Of a stretch of DNA of 64,000 nucleotides, positions 36,857 through 45,674 are shown piece by piece. The DNA is from Paracoccaceae bacterium (lineage in GTDB: Bacteria; Pseudomonadota; Alphaproteobacteria; Rhodobacterales; Rhodobacteraceae), in the NCBI GenBank assembly GCA_902554885.1, contig CACDPV010000002.1:1-64000 (forward strand), given 5' to 3'. A program made the translations under genes and the position numbers. How positions within the stretch are numbered: position 1 is the first letter of the stretch; the number at the start of each line of letters is the position of its first letter. The notes beneath the pieces were generated by a model. It was not told the DNA's origin. It worked only from the letters and a program-made list of their open reading frames with translations, and searched no databases.

Positions 36857-37525
36857 TTACAAATAGGCCGGGTCTACCGTGTTCGGTAATAGCGTTTCAA
36901 TTGCGGACAAAATATCAAAGATCTTAATATCTTTGAATTGTTTCAAATTTGGCTTGTATGGCGGCATATTTGTGCATTCCAGCAACAGAGCTCGCGTATT
37001 TTCATTACAAGCATGCTTAAAAACTGTAAGCAATTCATCTGCTACTTTTGCCTCATCAAACATCACCATATCTTCAAAGATAACTTTGTGAAAATAACTG
37101 GAATTTTCCAGACCACATATGCACTTAGAAAACTTCCAAAGTGCTCTCGGCAAATGCTTAGTACAGAGTTTATCTGCAGCAATAGTTAAAATTATAACTT
37201 GCTCAGGTGAATAAATTTTACTCATGTCAGCCAGTTGATTAATTGATGATACCACAACAGGAATATCTAAGTTTTCTTGAAGCTCTTTCTGAAATGGAGC
37301 TAAGAAACCACACGAAGTTGTCAGAATATCACCTGTCGCAGATTGCGCCGCCTCTACAAAAGGTGTGATATCAATATTTTCAGGTCGAGATGTAACTACC
37401 TTATTTGCTGTGGCGCCCTCGACTATTAAATGCTGAGGTGGTTCAATAAATGTTTTCTTACATCCAATATCGCCCGGAATACGCAAAAATTTTGTATCGA
37501 GCTGCAGTATACTGACGCGACCCAA
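36857..37525 (-). CDS. Aspartate/glutamate/hydantoin racemase-like protein
   Basis: A 222-residue protein with the paired catalytic cysteine motifs of the Asp/Glu racemase superfamily: LTTSCGFLAPFQKEL near 95 and LLLECTNMPPY near 190. These cysteines act as the two bases in racemases and in maleate isomerase-like enzymes. The start is TTG, four bases after the DctM stop. Located in a TRAP operon with a D-amino-acid-dehydrogenase-like flavoprotein at the other end, it could invert an amino acid before oxidation. Substrate unknown. Confidence 0.75.
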   Translation of the reverse strand: MGRVSILQLDTKFLRIPGDIGCKKTFIEPPQHLIVEGATANKVVTSRPENIDITPFVEAAQSATGDILTTSCGFLAPFQKELQENLDIPVVVSSINQLADMSKIYSPEQVIILTIAADKLCTKHLPRALWKFSKCICGLENSSYFHKVIFEDMVMFDEAKVADELLTVFKHACNENTRALLLECTNMPPYKPNLKQFKDIKIFDILSAIETLLPNTVDPAYL

Positions 37526-37529
37526 GACG

Positions 37530-38204
37530 TTAATTCCGCTGACGTATATTTTCTGGTAGCCATGTAGCTAACTCTGGAAAAATAACTAAGATCACAACCA
37601 TTAACAACATTAACGCGACCATTGGAATAGCGGTCTTAGCAATGTAGCCAATTTCATGTTTCGTCATACCCTGCAAAACAAAAAGGTTAAAACCGATTGG
37701 GGGAGTAACCTGCGCTGTTTCGATGACAACAACTAAGAAAATACCAAACCAGATCAGATCAATTCCGGCTGTCCTGATCATTGGCTCCACTATTGCCATT
37801 GTGAGAACAACAGATGATAGCCCGTCCATAAACATACCGAGAATTAAATAAAAAACTGTAAGAACTGCAATTAGAGCTACCGGTGATAAATTATAACTCT
37901 CAATTAATTCTGCCATGGCTCTTGGCAGACCTGTGAAGCCCATAGATAGCGATAAAAACGCAGCACCCATAAGAATTAAGGCGATCATGGCAGATGTCTT
38001 AGTGGCTCCCATAAGGCTAACTGAAAATGTTGACCAATTAAGAGACCCCTGGGCTGCCGACAATATCAATGCTCCAACTACTCCAACTGCTGCAGCTTCT
38101 GTAGCCGTGGCAAATCCTAAATACATTGACCCTATGACAACACCGACCAAACCCATTACTGGCACAAGAAATAGACTTTCCTTTATCATCTTATAAAAAG
38201 ACAT
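37530..38204 (-). CDS. TRAP large permease DctM, C-terminal half (frameshifted gene)
   Basis: The second half of a DctM permease: about five helices with YLGFATATEAAAVGVVGAL, then MDGLSSVVLTMAIVEP and TAQVTPPIGFNLFVLQGM, all standard DctM landmarks. It is continuous in homology with the preceding frame at 38191-38838. The ATG at 38204 is probably an internal methionine and not a true start. Removing one A from the coding-strand AAAAA near 38211-38215 joins the halves as ATKEPSMSFYK. Confidence 0.85.
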   Translation of the reverse strand: MSFYKMIKESLFLVPVMGLVGVVIGSMYLGFATATEAAAVGVVGALILSAAQGSLNWSTFSVSLMGATKTSAMIALILMGAAFLSLSMGFTGLPRAMAELIESYNLSPVALIAVLTVFYLILGMFMDGLSSVVLTMAIVEPMIRTAGIDLIWFGIFLVVVIETAQVTPPIGFNLFVLQGMTKHEIGYIAKTAIPMVALMLLMVVILVIFPELATWLPENIRQRN

Positions 38205-38838
38205 AGAGGGCTCTTTTTGTGGCCGATCGCCGGTTCCAAAAAAAATGCCAACAAACTATGTAAGTCATAAATAAACCGGCCAGAACTAGTCCCGGGAAAA
38301 CACCAGCCATAAACAATTTAGTTATACTCTCGTTAATGGTTACTCCATAAACAATCAAAGTTAAGGAGGGTGGTATCATTAGGCCGAGTGTCGCCGCGCC
38401 TGCCAACGTACCAATAATCATGTATTCCGGATATCCCCTACTACGAAGTTCAGGGATAGACATTTTTCCTACCATATTTAAAGTTGCAGCAGAAGATCCA
38501 GAAACCGCAGCAAATATGGTACATCCCGCTATATTTGTATGCAGTAAGCCGCCAGGTAAAAACCGCATCCAGGGCGATAGTCCTCGAAACATATCTTCTG
38601 ACAATCTTGTTCGAAATAGTATTTCCCCCATCCAAATAAAAAGTGGTAAAGCCGTAAGGGTCCAACTACTTGCTCCCGTCCAAATGGTAGTAATCATTGC
38701 ATCGCCAGCTGGGCGGGTTGTGAATAGTTCCATACCCACCCAAGCGACACCCATTAGCGCCAACCCAACCCAAACAGAGCTGCCTAGAAGCAGAAATAAA
38801 ACGAACAAAAAAATGATTATGGCATAAAGTTCTGTCAT
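38191..38838 (-). CDS. TRAP large permease DctM, N-terminal half (frameshifted gene)
   Basis: First half of a DctM permease (MTELYAIIIFLFVLFLLLG, LPLFIWMGEILFRT, LAGAATLGLMIPPSLTLIVYG). It then runs out of frame after RRSATK and stops at 38191, about halfway through a protein that should be 430-440 residues. The start at 38838 overlaps the DctQ stop as ATGA; the open frame extends upstream to 39051 only as a DctQ shadow. Either a real pseudogene or an assembly error; the second half is otherwise well preserved. Confidence 0.85.
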   Translation of the reverse strand: MTELYAIIIFLFVLFLLLGSSVWVGLALMGVAWVGMELFTTRPAGDAMITTIWTGASSWTLTALPLFIWMGEILFRTRLSEDMFRGLSPWMRFLPGGLLHTNIAGCTIFAAVSGSSAATLNMVGKMSIPELRSRGYPEYMIIGTLAGAATLGLMIPPSLTLIVYGVTINESITKLFMAGVFPGLVLAGLFMTYIVCWHFFWNRRSATKRALYVFL

Positions 38839-39548
38839 TCGATTGCTTCCCGAAAAATACGCGTTTCTCTGTAAGCCAGTAAACGAAAAAGGTGATCCCA
38901 AATTGCAACCGCTAGCAAAATTGTTCCCACGGACATTGCTATTTGTGGAAGCCATACAGGTGTATAAACCAATTCTGAGGTCGTTTTTGACCAAGTTGTG
39001 CCCCACTCCCAAGGCCATTGGCCAATCATAGAAAAAATAGAAAGCAACCATTCAGGAACTTGATCTAAGCCTTGTGTCCTATCGTTCAAAATTTCAGATA
39101 GAAAATTTGTTTTGACTGCATATCGCGCAAAGTATGTAGCAGTCCAAGCCGACACCAGCATAGCAAATGCATCTAACCAAAACTTTAAAAAATTGTTTAT
39201 GTTGAGAAAAATAGAGACACGAATATGGGAACCCTGGGTTAAGGCGAAAGCCAGAGCAAAAAAGGATGTACATGCCATCGCATATCCAGCAAACTCTGTT
39301 CCTCCGGGAAAGATCGTATTAGTCCAACGCGCAACCATCTGACCAACAATCAAAAGTAGAATTACAATCATAAAAATTGCAGACAAAATACCAAACCCCA
39401 AATAGACTTTATCCAATAACGGCCAAATTGGAGACATTAATCTTTTTGCTTTAGTAGGACAAAAAAGACAAAAGAGCGCAAATAGCGTTGGCAAGATAAA
39501 GAGCCAGAACCACAAAGGGAGCCCAAATAAAGGCTGCCAATCTCTCAT
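38835..39548 (-). CDS. TRAP small permease (DctQ), long form
   Basis: Small membrane subunit of 237 residues, longer than the usual 160-180. It carries an extra pair of N-terminal hydrophobic segments (LPLWFWLFILPTLFALFCLF). The DctQ core follows, beginning with IFMIVILLLIVGQMVARW and including FAGYAMACTSFFALAFALTQGSHIRV. AAGGAGG lies seven bases before the ATG. It overlaps DctM by four bases (ATGA). Confidence 0.85.
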   Translation of the reverse strand: MRDWQPLFGLPLWFWLFILPTLFALFCLFCPTKAKRLMSPIWPLLDKVYLGFGILSAIFMIVILLLIVGQMVARWTNTIFPGGTEFAGYAMACTSFFALAFALTQGSHIRVSIFLNINNFLKFWLDAFAMLVSAWTATYFARYAVKTNFLSEILNDRTQGLDQVPEWLLSIFSMIGQWPWEWGTTWSKTTSELVYTPVWLPQIAMSVGTILLAVAIWDHLFRLLAYRETRIFREAIE

Positions 39549-39567
39549 TTTCTGCCTCCTTTTAAAA

Positions 39568-39588
39568 TGCCCCGCATTTAGCGGGGCA
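39568..39588 (-). terminator. Intercistronic hairpin after the second TRAP receptor gene
   Basis: TGCCCCGC and GCGGGGCA form a perfect eight-base stem with a five-base loop. On the minus strand it is followed by ATTTTAAAAGG. It lies between the DctP and DctQ genes and probably raises receptor mRNA above permease mRNA. Confidence 0.65.
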
Positions 39589-39600
39589 ATTTATGTTAGC

Positions 39601-40572
39601 TTAATTCGATTTGTAAGCATCCAGTATTGCTTGACCATCTGCTCCCGCTGATGCCAACCAATCTGAAGTCATCTTTGCTCCAATCGCCTGGAGTTCAGCC
39701 AAAAATTCTGGACTTGCATCTTCTACAGCCATTCCATTTGCTTCAAGCTGCTCAAAATACCAATTCGCCAATTCAGCAGATTTAGCAGAGCATGCTGCTC
39801 CAGTTTCATCTGCAGCTTTTTGGATAGCGCCCCTCATATCAGAATTCAAACCTTCCCAAACACCCTTATTAACCATTACGTAGTTACGAGGTAACCAAGC
39901 ATTAACTTTATAATAGTGTGATAAATGCTCCCACACCTTTCTATCGTATCCGGTAGATCCAGATGAAATAAATGATTCTGCCACTCCAGTCGCCAATGCC
40001 TGCGAAAGTTCAGCAGCCTCAACTTGCACTGGAACCATTCCTAACTCTTCGGCAAAAGTCGCGGTTGCAGAGTTGTAAGAGCGAAACTTCACACCCTGGG
40101 TATCTTTTGAGGAATTAACCGCTTTGTTGAAATAAAAACCTTGGCCTGGCCATGGGCACGTATAAAGAGCCACGAGGTTCAAATCGGATAGTTGTGAATT
40201 TACTTTATCCTTCGCGGCCGCCCATAGCTTATTGTTAGCTTCATAAGTCGTGGCAAGAAACGGCAAGTTATCCCATCCCAAAAGCGGAGCTTCATTAGCA
40301 TGAGCTGACATAAAACGTTCGCCAATAGGGGCCTGCCCCGTTTGTATAGCTCTTTTTATCTCACCGCCCTTAAACAAAGATCCACCAGGATGAACCGTAA
40401 TATTTATCCCGCCGCTGGTATAATCGCGGACTTTGTCAGCAAAAACTACGCCCATTTCTGAATGAAAGTTGGTGGCAGAATAGGCCATTGGCATATCCCA
40501 GTCCTCTGCTATTGAGGCACCTGCTATAAATGCACCGCAAACAACAGCAGCGGCTAAATTCTTAATCTCCAT
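39601..40572 (-). CDS. TRAP transporter periplasmic receptor (DctP-like)
   Basis: Binding protein of 323 residues with a Sec leader (MEIKNLAAAVVCGAFIAGASIAE). The mature protein has the DctP features VHPGGSLFKGGEIKRAIQTGQAPIG and GVKFRSYNSATATFAEELG, the latter with the ligand-binding arginine. GGGAGGA precedes the ATG. It is upstream of DctQ and split DctM, and directly downstream of a DadA-type gene. An amino acid or carboxylate ligand is plausible; unproven. Confidence 0.88.
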   Translation of the reverse strand: MEIKNLAAAVVCGAFIAGASIAEDWDMPMAYSATNFHSEMGVVFADKVRDYTSGGINITVHPGGSLFKGGEIKRAIQTGQAPIGERFMSAHANEAPLLGWDNLPFLATTYEANNKLWAAAKDKVNSQLSDLNLVALYTCPWPGQGFYFNKAVNSSKDTQGVKFRSYNSATATFAEELGMVPVQVEAAELSQALATGVAESFISSGSTGYDRKVWEHLSHYYKVNAWLPRNYVMVNKGVWEGLNSDMRGAIQKAADETGAACSAKSAELANWYFEQLEANGMAVEDASPEFLAELQAIGAKMTSDWLASAGADGQAILDAYKSN

Positions 40573-40607
40573 TAATTCCTCCCAATTTTTGTTATGTTGC
40601 AGATCGC

Positions 40608-41846
40608 TTAGGCATATTCATTTGGGTCAAACCACGATAATTGAATATTTGGCTCTCGTTCATCTAGCAACTGAGCTATGATACGACCTGTTTTAGCACC
40701 ACCTGTCAAGCCCACATGCTGATGCCCAAATCCAACAAATACATTTTTAAAGTTTTTGACTCGACCTATTAATGGAAGACTATTCGCTGTTGTTGGACGA
40801 TGACCCAACCACTCTGTAATATGATCATATTGTATATCAGCAAAAAGTTTTTGAGCATTTTTCTTTAATAACTCTACCGGTGCTTTAGATGCTCCAGCCT
40901 TCAATCCACCGAATTCTACAAGCCCAGCTAATCTAATTCTCCCATCCATCGGGGTTACCACAAATTTTCCTGAGGAAACCATCATTGAATTTTGGGGCAT
41001 TTTTGAGGGGTTTATAAGCTCAATATGGTACCCACGTTCACTTTCAAAAGGTATATTGAGACCAAGCCTTTTAGATAAATTTCCAGACCATGGTCCTAGT
41101 GTAAAAATTACATGATCTGCCTTATGCACTCCATTGTCAGTCTCCAAACCAACGATCATTGAATCTTTTTGCTGAAAACTTTTTATATTCGCTCGAACTA
41201 TTTCTCCGTTATTATTCTCAAAATATTTTGCAAGTTCTTTTATATATTCGCCAGGGTCACTAATTTTACCATGGTTACGGTTAACCACTATCACTTTGAA
41301 TGCATCTTTATAGATTGGATCAACGCTTTGTAGTGCTTCCCCTTTTAAAATATCAAAATCATGCTTGAGTTTACTACGTATGTCCCATGCGAAACCATCT
41401 TTCTCGAAAGCTTCTTCTGTATCATAGCCAAACAAATAATCAGTAGTTTGGATATATTTTTCCGCTCCGGTTCCCTTTGCTAAAGATTTATGCTGGTCTA
41501 CGGTATCATACAACAATTGAGACATTGCAGCAGCATAAGTCTCAACATGCTCAATATTTGTATGCCTTAGATATTTAAAAAGAAAAGGCATTAAGCGGGG
41601 TAAATATGAGTATTTTAGGAAAAGTGGCTTATTCGGATCCAGTAGCATTCCCGGCGACTTAGAAATTAAGCCTGGAGTTGTTACGGGAATAATAGAACCT
41701 GAGGCCAAAACACCAGCGTTCCCATAAGAGGTGCCAGACGCTGGGCCAGTGCGATCGATCAATTTTACCTGGTAACCAAATCTTTGCAACCATATGGCTG
41801 CTGATACACCAACTATCCCTGCTCCAGCTACTATTGCCGTTTTCAC
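40608..41846 (-). CDS. D-amino acid dehydrogenase family FAD protein (DadA-like)
   Basis: Flavoprotein of 412 residues with the FAD motif AIVAGAGIVGVSAAIWLQR, IDRTGPASGTSYGNAGVLA, and a C-terminal FVGFGHQHVGLTGGAKTGR. DadA relatives oxidise D-amino acids, or D-hydroxyproline, to imino acids and pass electrons to the respiratory chain. GTG start with GGGGGTAA upstream. It is first in the minus-strand racemase/TRAP operon, so racemase followed by dehydrogenase is a sensible route. A close paralogue lies at 55194-56435. Confidence 0.87.
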   Translation of the reverse strand: MKTAIVAGAGIVGVSAAIWLQRFGYQVKLIDRTGPASGTSYGNAGVLASGSIIPVTTPGLISKSPGMLLDPNKPLFLKYSYLPRLMPFLFKYLRHTNIEHVETYAAAMSQLLYDTVDQHKSLAKGTGAEKYIQTTDYLFGYDTEEAFEKDGFAWDIRSKLKHDFDILKGEALQSVDPIYKDAFKVIVVNRNHGKISDPGEYIKELAKYFENNNGEIVRANIKSFQQKDSMIVGLETDNGVHKADHVIFTLGPWSGNLSKRLGLNIPFESERGYHIELINPSKMPQNSMMVSSGKFVVTPMDGRIRLAGLVEFGGLKAGASKAPVELLKKNAQKLFADIQYDHITEWLGHRPTTANSLPLIGRVKNFKNVFVGFGHQHVGLTGGAKTGRIIAQLLDEREPNIQLSWFDPNEYA

Positions 41847-41966
41847 TGAATTACCCCCTAATAAACGAATTAATATTCACTAACCGTTTGACTAAGTTCC
41901 AAATCTATTCACACTCAATCGAAACATAAGTCTGGCTTTTTTCACAAAATAATCCAAGGTAAAAAA

Positions 41967-42158
41967 ATGATTTGGTGGATGATAAAGTTAATCTTTCGTC
42001 CAGTTAGGTTAATCTTTCTTTTAACCTTTATATGGGTTGCAATAAGTATTTTAAAAATTGAAAACCCTACAACAGAGGATGCTGAAGGACTTGCTTGGTG
42101 TAAAGAATACAAACCAAACTTATCTTACGAAGAATGCTCTAATGAATTTGGTTATTGA
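41967..42158 (+). CDS. Small membrane protein (63 residues), unknown
   Basis: A short protein with one strong hydrophobic helix (VRLIFLLTFIWVAISIL) and a polar, acidic C-terminal tail that contains two cysteines (EGLAWCKEYKPNLSYEECSNEFGY region). An AAGG lies about seven bases before the ATG. It is 21 bases upstream of the P450 gene on the same strand. No family recognised. The helix and ribosome binding site make it a plausible real gene, not a chance ORF. Confidence 0.5.
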   Translation: MIWWMIKLIFRPVRLIFLLTFIWVAISILKIENPTTEDAEGLAWCKEYKPNLSYEECSNEFGY

Positions 42159-42179
42159 AAGATATTTTAAGGAACTCCT

Positions 42180-43346
42180 ATGAGTTCTGCACCTGTTCAA
42201 GATATTGATCTTAAGACCTTTGAAAGTAATCCATATCCAATCCTAGGTTTTTTTCGAACAAACTCACCAATTACTTATGTGCCTCAGCTTAATGCAACTC
42301 TGTTCTCAAAGCATCAGGATATTTTCATCTGTGAAAAGAATGTGGAAGTATTTTCATCTGTGCAGCCGAATGGATTAATGACTAAGCTCATGGGGCAGAA
42401 TATGATGCGAAAAGACGGAGACGCCCACATTAATGAGAGAAAAGCAATTTTCCCAACAGTCTCTCCCAAAATAGTTAAAAATTTTTGGAAGGACCAGTTT
42501 GTTGAAAAAACTACTAAAATTATAAAAAAAATTGGTAACAAAAAAGAATTAGAGATCGTTTCTGAATTCTCCACACAAGTATCAGCGGAAGCTTTGAAAC
42601 TTATCACCGGTTTGAGCAAGATGAAATGGATTGAAATGGATCGGGTGAGCCAAGGGATGATAGACGGTTGCTCTAATTACATTAGCGACCCCGTGGTAAC
42701 AAAAAATTGTGAAGATTGTACTCGATCGATTGATCTGCACATCGATGCACAGTTGAAAGACCCTAAACTACATAACGCACCGTCTTTGCTTTCCAGTCAA
42801 CTAGAGGCGGGACTATCTATGGATGCAATACGAGCGAATATAAAACTTGCTATCTCTGGAGGTCAAAATGAACCGCGTGATGCTATTGCGGGAACAATCG
42901 GAACGTTACTAGAAAATCATTCGCAGCTGGAATCAATAATATCAGGCTCCAAAACGTGGCTGCAAGCATTCGAGGAATATTCACGGTGGATGTCTCCAAT
43001 TGGTATGTCTCCCAGACGCATAGCCAAAAATTTTATCTATAAAGACGTTGAGTTTTATGAAAATGACATGATCTTTTTCATGTTCGGGTCTGCAAATCGG
43101 GACGAGGCTATATTTCAGAACCCAGATTACTTCGACATCTCAAGAGATAATGGCCCATCGATTTCATTTGGTGCTGGACCTCACTTCTGTGCAGGTGCTT
43201 GGATATCCAAAACTCTGATCGCAGAAGTAGCACTGCCTTTATTTTTCTCACATTTCTCCAATTTATATTTAAAAAAACCAATTGAATTTCAAGGTTGGGC
43301 CTTCAGGGGACCCAAGGAGGTTATTTTAGTAAATAGGAATAAATAA
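42180..43346 (+). CDS. Cytochrome P450
   Basis: Soluble bacterial P450 of 388 residues. The heme-thiolate loop is SFGAGPHFCAGAW, with Cys337 as the axial ligand. The PERF-like region sits at FQNPDYFDISRDN. In the I-helix the usual A-G-x-D/E-T motif is replaced by GGQNEPRD, so the oxygen-activating threonine is absent at its normal place. AAGGA precedes the ATG. It lies in a plus-strand group with a metallo-beta-lactamase-fold hydrolase, an aminopeptidase and an MFS transporter. No ferredoxin or reductase is adjacent. Substrate unknown. Confidence 0.91.
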   Translation: MSSAPVQDIDLKTFESNPYPILGFFRTNSPITYVPQLNATLFSKHQDIFICEKNVEVFSSVQPNGLMTKLMGQNMMRKDGDAHINERKAIFPTVSPKIVKNFWKDQFVEKTTKIIKKIGNKKELEIVSEFSTQVSAEALKLITGLSKMKWIEMDRVSQGMIDGCSNYISDPVVTKNCEDCTRSIDLHIDAQLKDPKLHNAPSLLSSQLEAGLSMDAIRANIKLAISGGQNEPRDAIAGTIGTLLENHSQLESIISGSKTWLQAFEEYSRWMSPIGMSPRRIAKNFIYKDVEFYENDMIFFMFGSANRDEAIFQNPDYFDISRDNGPSISFGAGPHFCAGAWISKTLIAEVALPLFFSHFSNLYLKKPIEFQGWAFRGPKEVILVNRNK

Positions 43347-43411
43347 CTTGCTGAAGATAAAATTATCAAACATATTCCAAATAGAGAATATTATTGGCTC
43401 AGGAAAAAACT

Positions 43412-44320
43412 ATGATTATTAGAAGACGTTCATTTCTTAAAGCGGCGTCCTGCCTGCCATTATCAGTAGCTTTACCGAGCATAGCGTACACTAAGATTGA
43501 CTTTGGGAAGACAAATATCACAACAGTAAGTGACGGAAGTATTACACTTCCAGCCGGGTTGACTTTCGACACAATGCCTAAGGCTGAACTTGAGCTGATA
43601 ATCAATGAACTATCTCTGTCACGAGAACAATTAGTTAGGGAATGTAACGTAACATTGTTGGAAACAGAGAACCGTAAAATTCTATTCGATGTTGGTGCCG
43701 GTGTTTACTTTTTGGATGGTATGGGGGCCATCGTCGATAGCTTGGACGAGAGGGGACTTGCGCCTGAAGATATTACTGATGTCATTTTTACTCATGCACA
43801 TCCAGACCATATCTGGGGTGTCCTAGACGATTTTGATGATTTGTTATTTCCAAATGCCACGTATCATATTGGCAGGACAGAATGGGATTATTGGTGGAAC
43901 CCAGAAACAGTTAATAGAGTTGATGAGAGCAGAGTAGAGACAGCAGTTGGTGCTAAAACCCGGTTTGAAGCATTACAAGATCAAATAGAATTTTTTGATG
44001 ATGGAGATGAGCCGATACCAGGTGTACTGGCATTGATGACACCCGGCCACACGCCTGGTCATATGAGTTTTGAAATAGCCAATGGCTCGCAATCTGCTCT
44101 TATAGTCGGAGATGCTATAAATGACCATCATGTTGCATTCAAAAGACCAAACTGGCTAAATGGACTTGACCAAAATCCGGAAGAGGCAGCTCAAACGAGA
44201 CAGAAGCTACTAAATCGAATATCAAATGAAGATATGTTGATTGTTGGTTTTCATTTACCAAAAGGTGGAATAGGCCGCGTGGCGCAGTCTGGCACTGAGT
44301 ATTCATTTGTAAGTATTTAG
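43412..44320 (+). CDS. Metallo-beta-lactamase-fold hydrolase with Tat-type leader
   Basis: Zinc hydrolase of 302 residues. The N-terminus has a twin-arginine-type signal (IIRRRSFLKAASCLPLSVAL), suggesting export folded to the periplasm. The metal site motif is FTHAHPDHIWG, with later ligands in MTPGHTPGHMSF and IVGDAIND. AGGA lies before the ATG at 43412; a TTG at 43394 is a weaker alternative. Related proteins act on lactones, thioesters or glutathione adducts. Substrate not assignable. Confidence 0.88.
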   Translation: MIIRRRSFLKAASCLPLSVALPSIAYTKIDFGKTNITTVSDGSITLPAGLTFDTMPKAELELIINELSLSREQLVRECNVTLLETENRKILFDVGAGVYFLDGMGAIVDSLDERGLAPEDITDVIFTHAHPDHIWGVLDDFDDLLFPNATYHIGRTEWDYWWNPETVNRVDESRVETAVGAKTRFEALQDQIEFFDDGDEPIPGVLALMTPGHTPGHMSFEIANGSQSALIVGDAINDHHVAFKRPNWLNGLDQNPEEAAQTRQKLLNRISNEDMLIVGFHLPKGGIGRVAQSGTEYSFVSI

Positions 44321-44429
44321 CTCCAACTTCAGCTTAAAGATCATAATTTTTTGAAAGTGCATTGATAAGTAATAGTTATCAACGTAACGATTATTCATGC
44401 ACCACAGACACAAAACTAAAGGTTAAGAT

Positions 44430-45674
44430 ATGTCAGAGACTTCCATTATTAATTCTACTCACATTGATCGTTTGGCGGAACTTGCTGTTAAAACGGGTTT
44501 GGCCTTAAGGCCGGGTCAGGATTTAATGATCACAGCACCTTTAGAAGCCTTACCCCTGGTTAGAAAAATTACCGATTATGCATACAAATCAGGCGCTGGA
44601 GTTATTACTCCAATATTTTCAGATCCAGAGATGGTTTTATCACGTTACAGAAATGCACTTGATGCATCGTTTGATAAGGCTGCTAATTGGCTTTATGATG
44701 GAATGGGAGTAGCTTTCGACAATGATACTGCAAGACTTGCAATTGTTGGCGATGATCCAATGTTGCTTGCAGATGAAGACCCTCAGAAAGTTGGAAGAGT
44801 TAATAAGGCAAACTCTCAGGCATTGACGCCAGCCAGAGAGAGAATTACGCGCTTTGACATAAACTGGAATATCATAGCATGGCCTGGGTTAGCTTGGGCT
44901 AAACGAATGTTTCCAGATCTGCCAGAGAAAGAAGCTCAAAAGAAACTTTCAGAGGCTATATTCTCAGCTTCGCGCGTTAACATCAATGATCCTATTGGCG
45001 CGTGGAGTAAGCATAACAAAAATTTACGAAAACGCTCAGACTGGTTAAACCAGCAAAACTTTGCTTCCCTACATTTTTCAGGACCAGGCACTGACCTTAC
45101 TGTTGGACTCGCAGATGATCACGAGTGGATGGGCGGTGCATCTCTAGCAAAAAATGGTGTTATTTGTAATCCAAATATACCGTCAGAAGAGGTTTTTACC
45201 ACACCGCATTGCCTGAAAGTTGAAGGTACGGTTAGCTCCACAAAACCTCTATCTCATCAAGGAACATTAATTGATAACATCTGTGTAAAATTTGAATCTG
45301 GAAGTATTACTGAAGCTCATGCATCCAAAGGTGAAGAAGTGTTATTGAAAGTATTAGACTCTGATGCAGGTGCAAGGCGTTTGGGAGAGGTGGCCTTAGT
45401 TCCTCACAGTTCACCAATTTCGCAAAGTGGTCTTTTATTTTATAACACTTTGTTCGATGAAAATGCCGCTAGTCATATCGCGTTGGGTCAGTGTTACTCT
45501 AAATGTTTTAAAGATGGAGAAAATCTGAGTAAGGATCAGATCATCTCGAGGGGCGGTAATAGCAGTATGATACATATAGACTGGATGATTGGATCTGGTG
45601 AAATAAATGTGGATGGTATAAAAACCGATGGGACTGCAGTGCCAGTTTTCCGAAACGGTGAATGGGCTGGATAA
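44430..45674 (+). CDS. Aminopeptidase, M29 family
   Basis: Metallo-aminopeptidase related to AmpS and thermophilic aminopeptidase T, 414 residues. Typical features are LAVKTGLALRPGQDLMITAP at the start, the metal region VEGTVSSTKPLSHQGTLID, the GARRLGEVALVPHSSPIS motif, and the late HIALGQCYSKCF. It is probably cytoplasmic. The next gene (MFS) starts inside its last codons, so they are coupled. The combination of peptidase and exporter may relate to a peptide-like compound; inference only. Confidence 0.9.
   Translation: MSETSIINSTHIDRLAELAVKTGLALRPGQDLMITAPLEALPLVRKITDYAYKSGAGVITPIFSDPEMVLSRYRNALDASFDKAANWLYDGMGVAFDNDTARLAIVGDDPMLLADEDPQKVGRVNKANSQALTPARERITRFDINWNIIAWPGLAWAKRMFPDLPEKEAQKKLSEAIFSASRVNINDPIGAWSKHNKNLRKRSDWLNQQNFASLHFSGPGTDLTVGLADDHEWMGGASLAKNGVICNPNIPSEEVFTTPHCLKVEGTVSSTKPLSHQGTLIDNICVKFESGSITEAHASKGEEVLLKVLDSDAGARRLGEVALVPHSSPISQSGLLFYNTLFDENAASHIALGQCYSKCFKDGENLSKDQIISRGGNSSMIHIDWMIGSGEINVDGIKTDGTAVPVFRNGEWAG

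Noticed and set aside
38205-38220. Programmed frameshifting in DctM
   Set aside because: A +1 shift would be needed, and there is no slow codon, internal Shine-Dalgarno or pseudoknot to favour it; a simple extra A explains the break.
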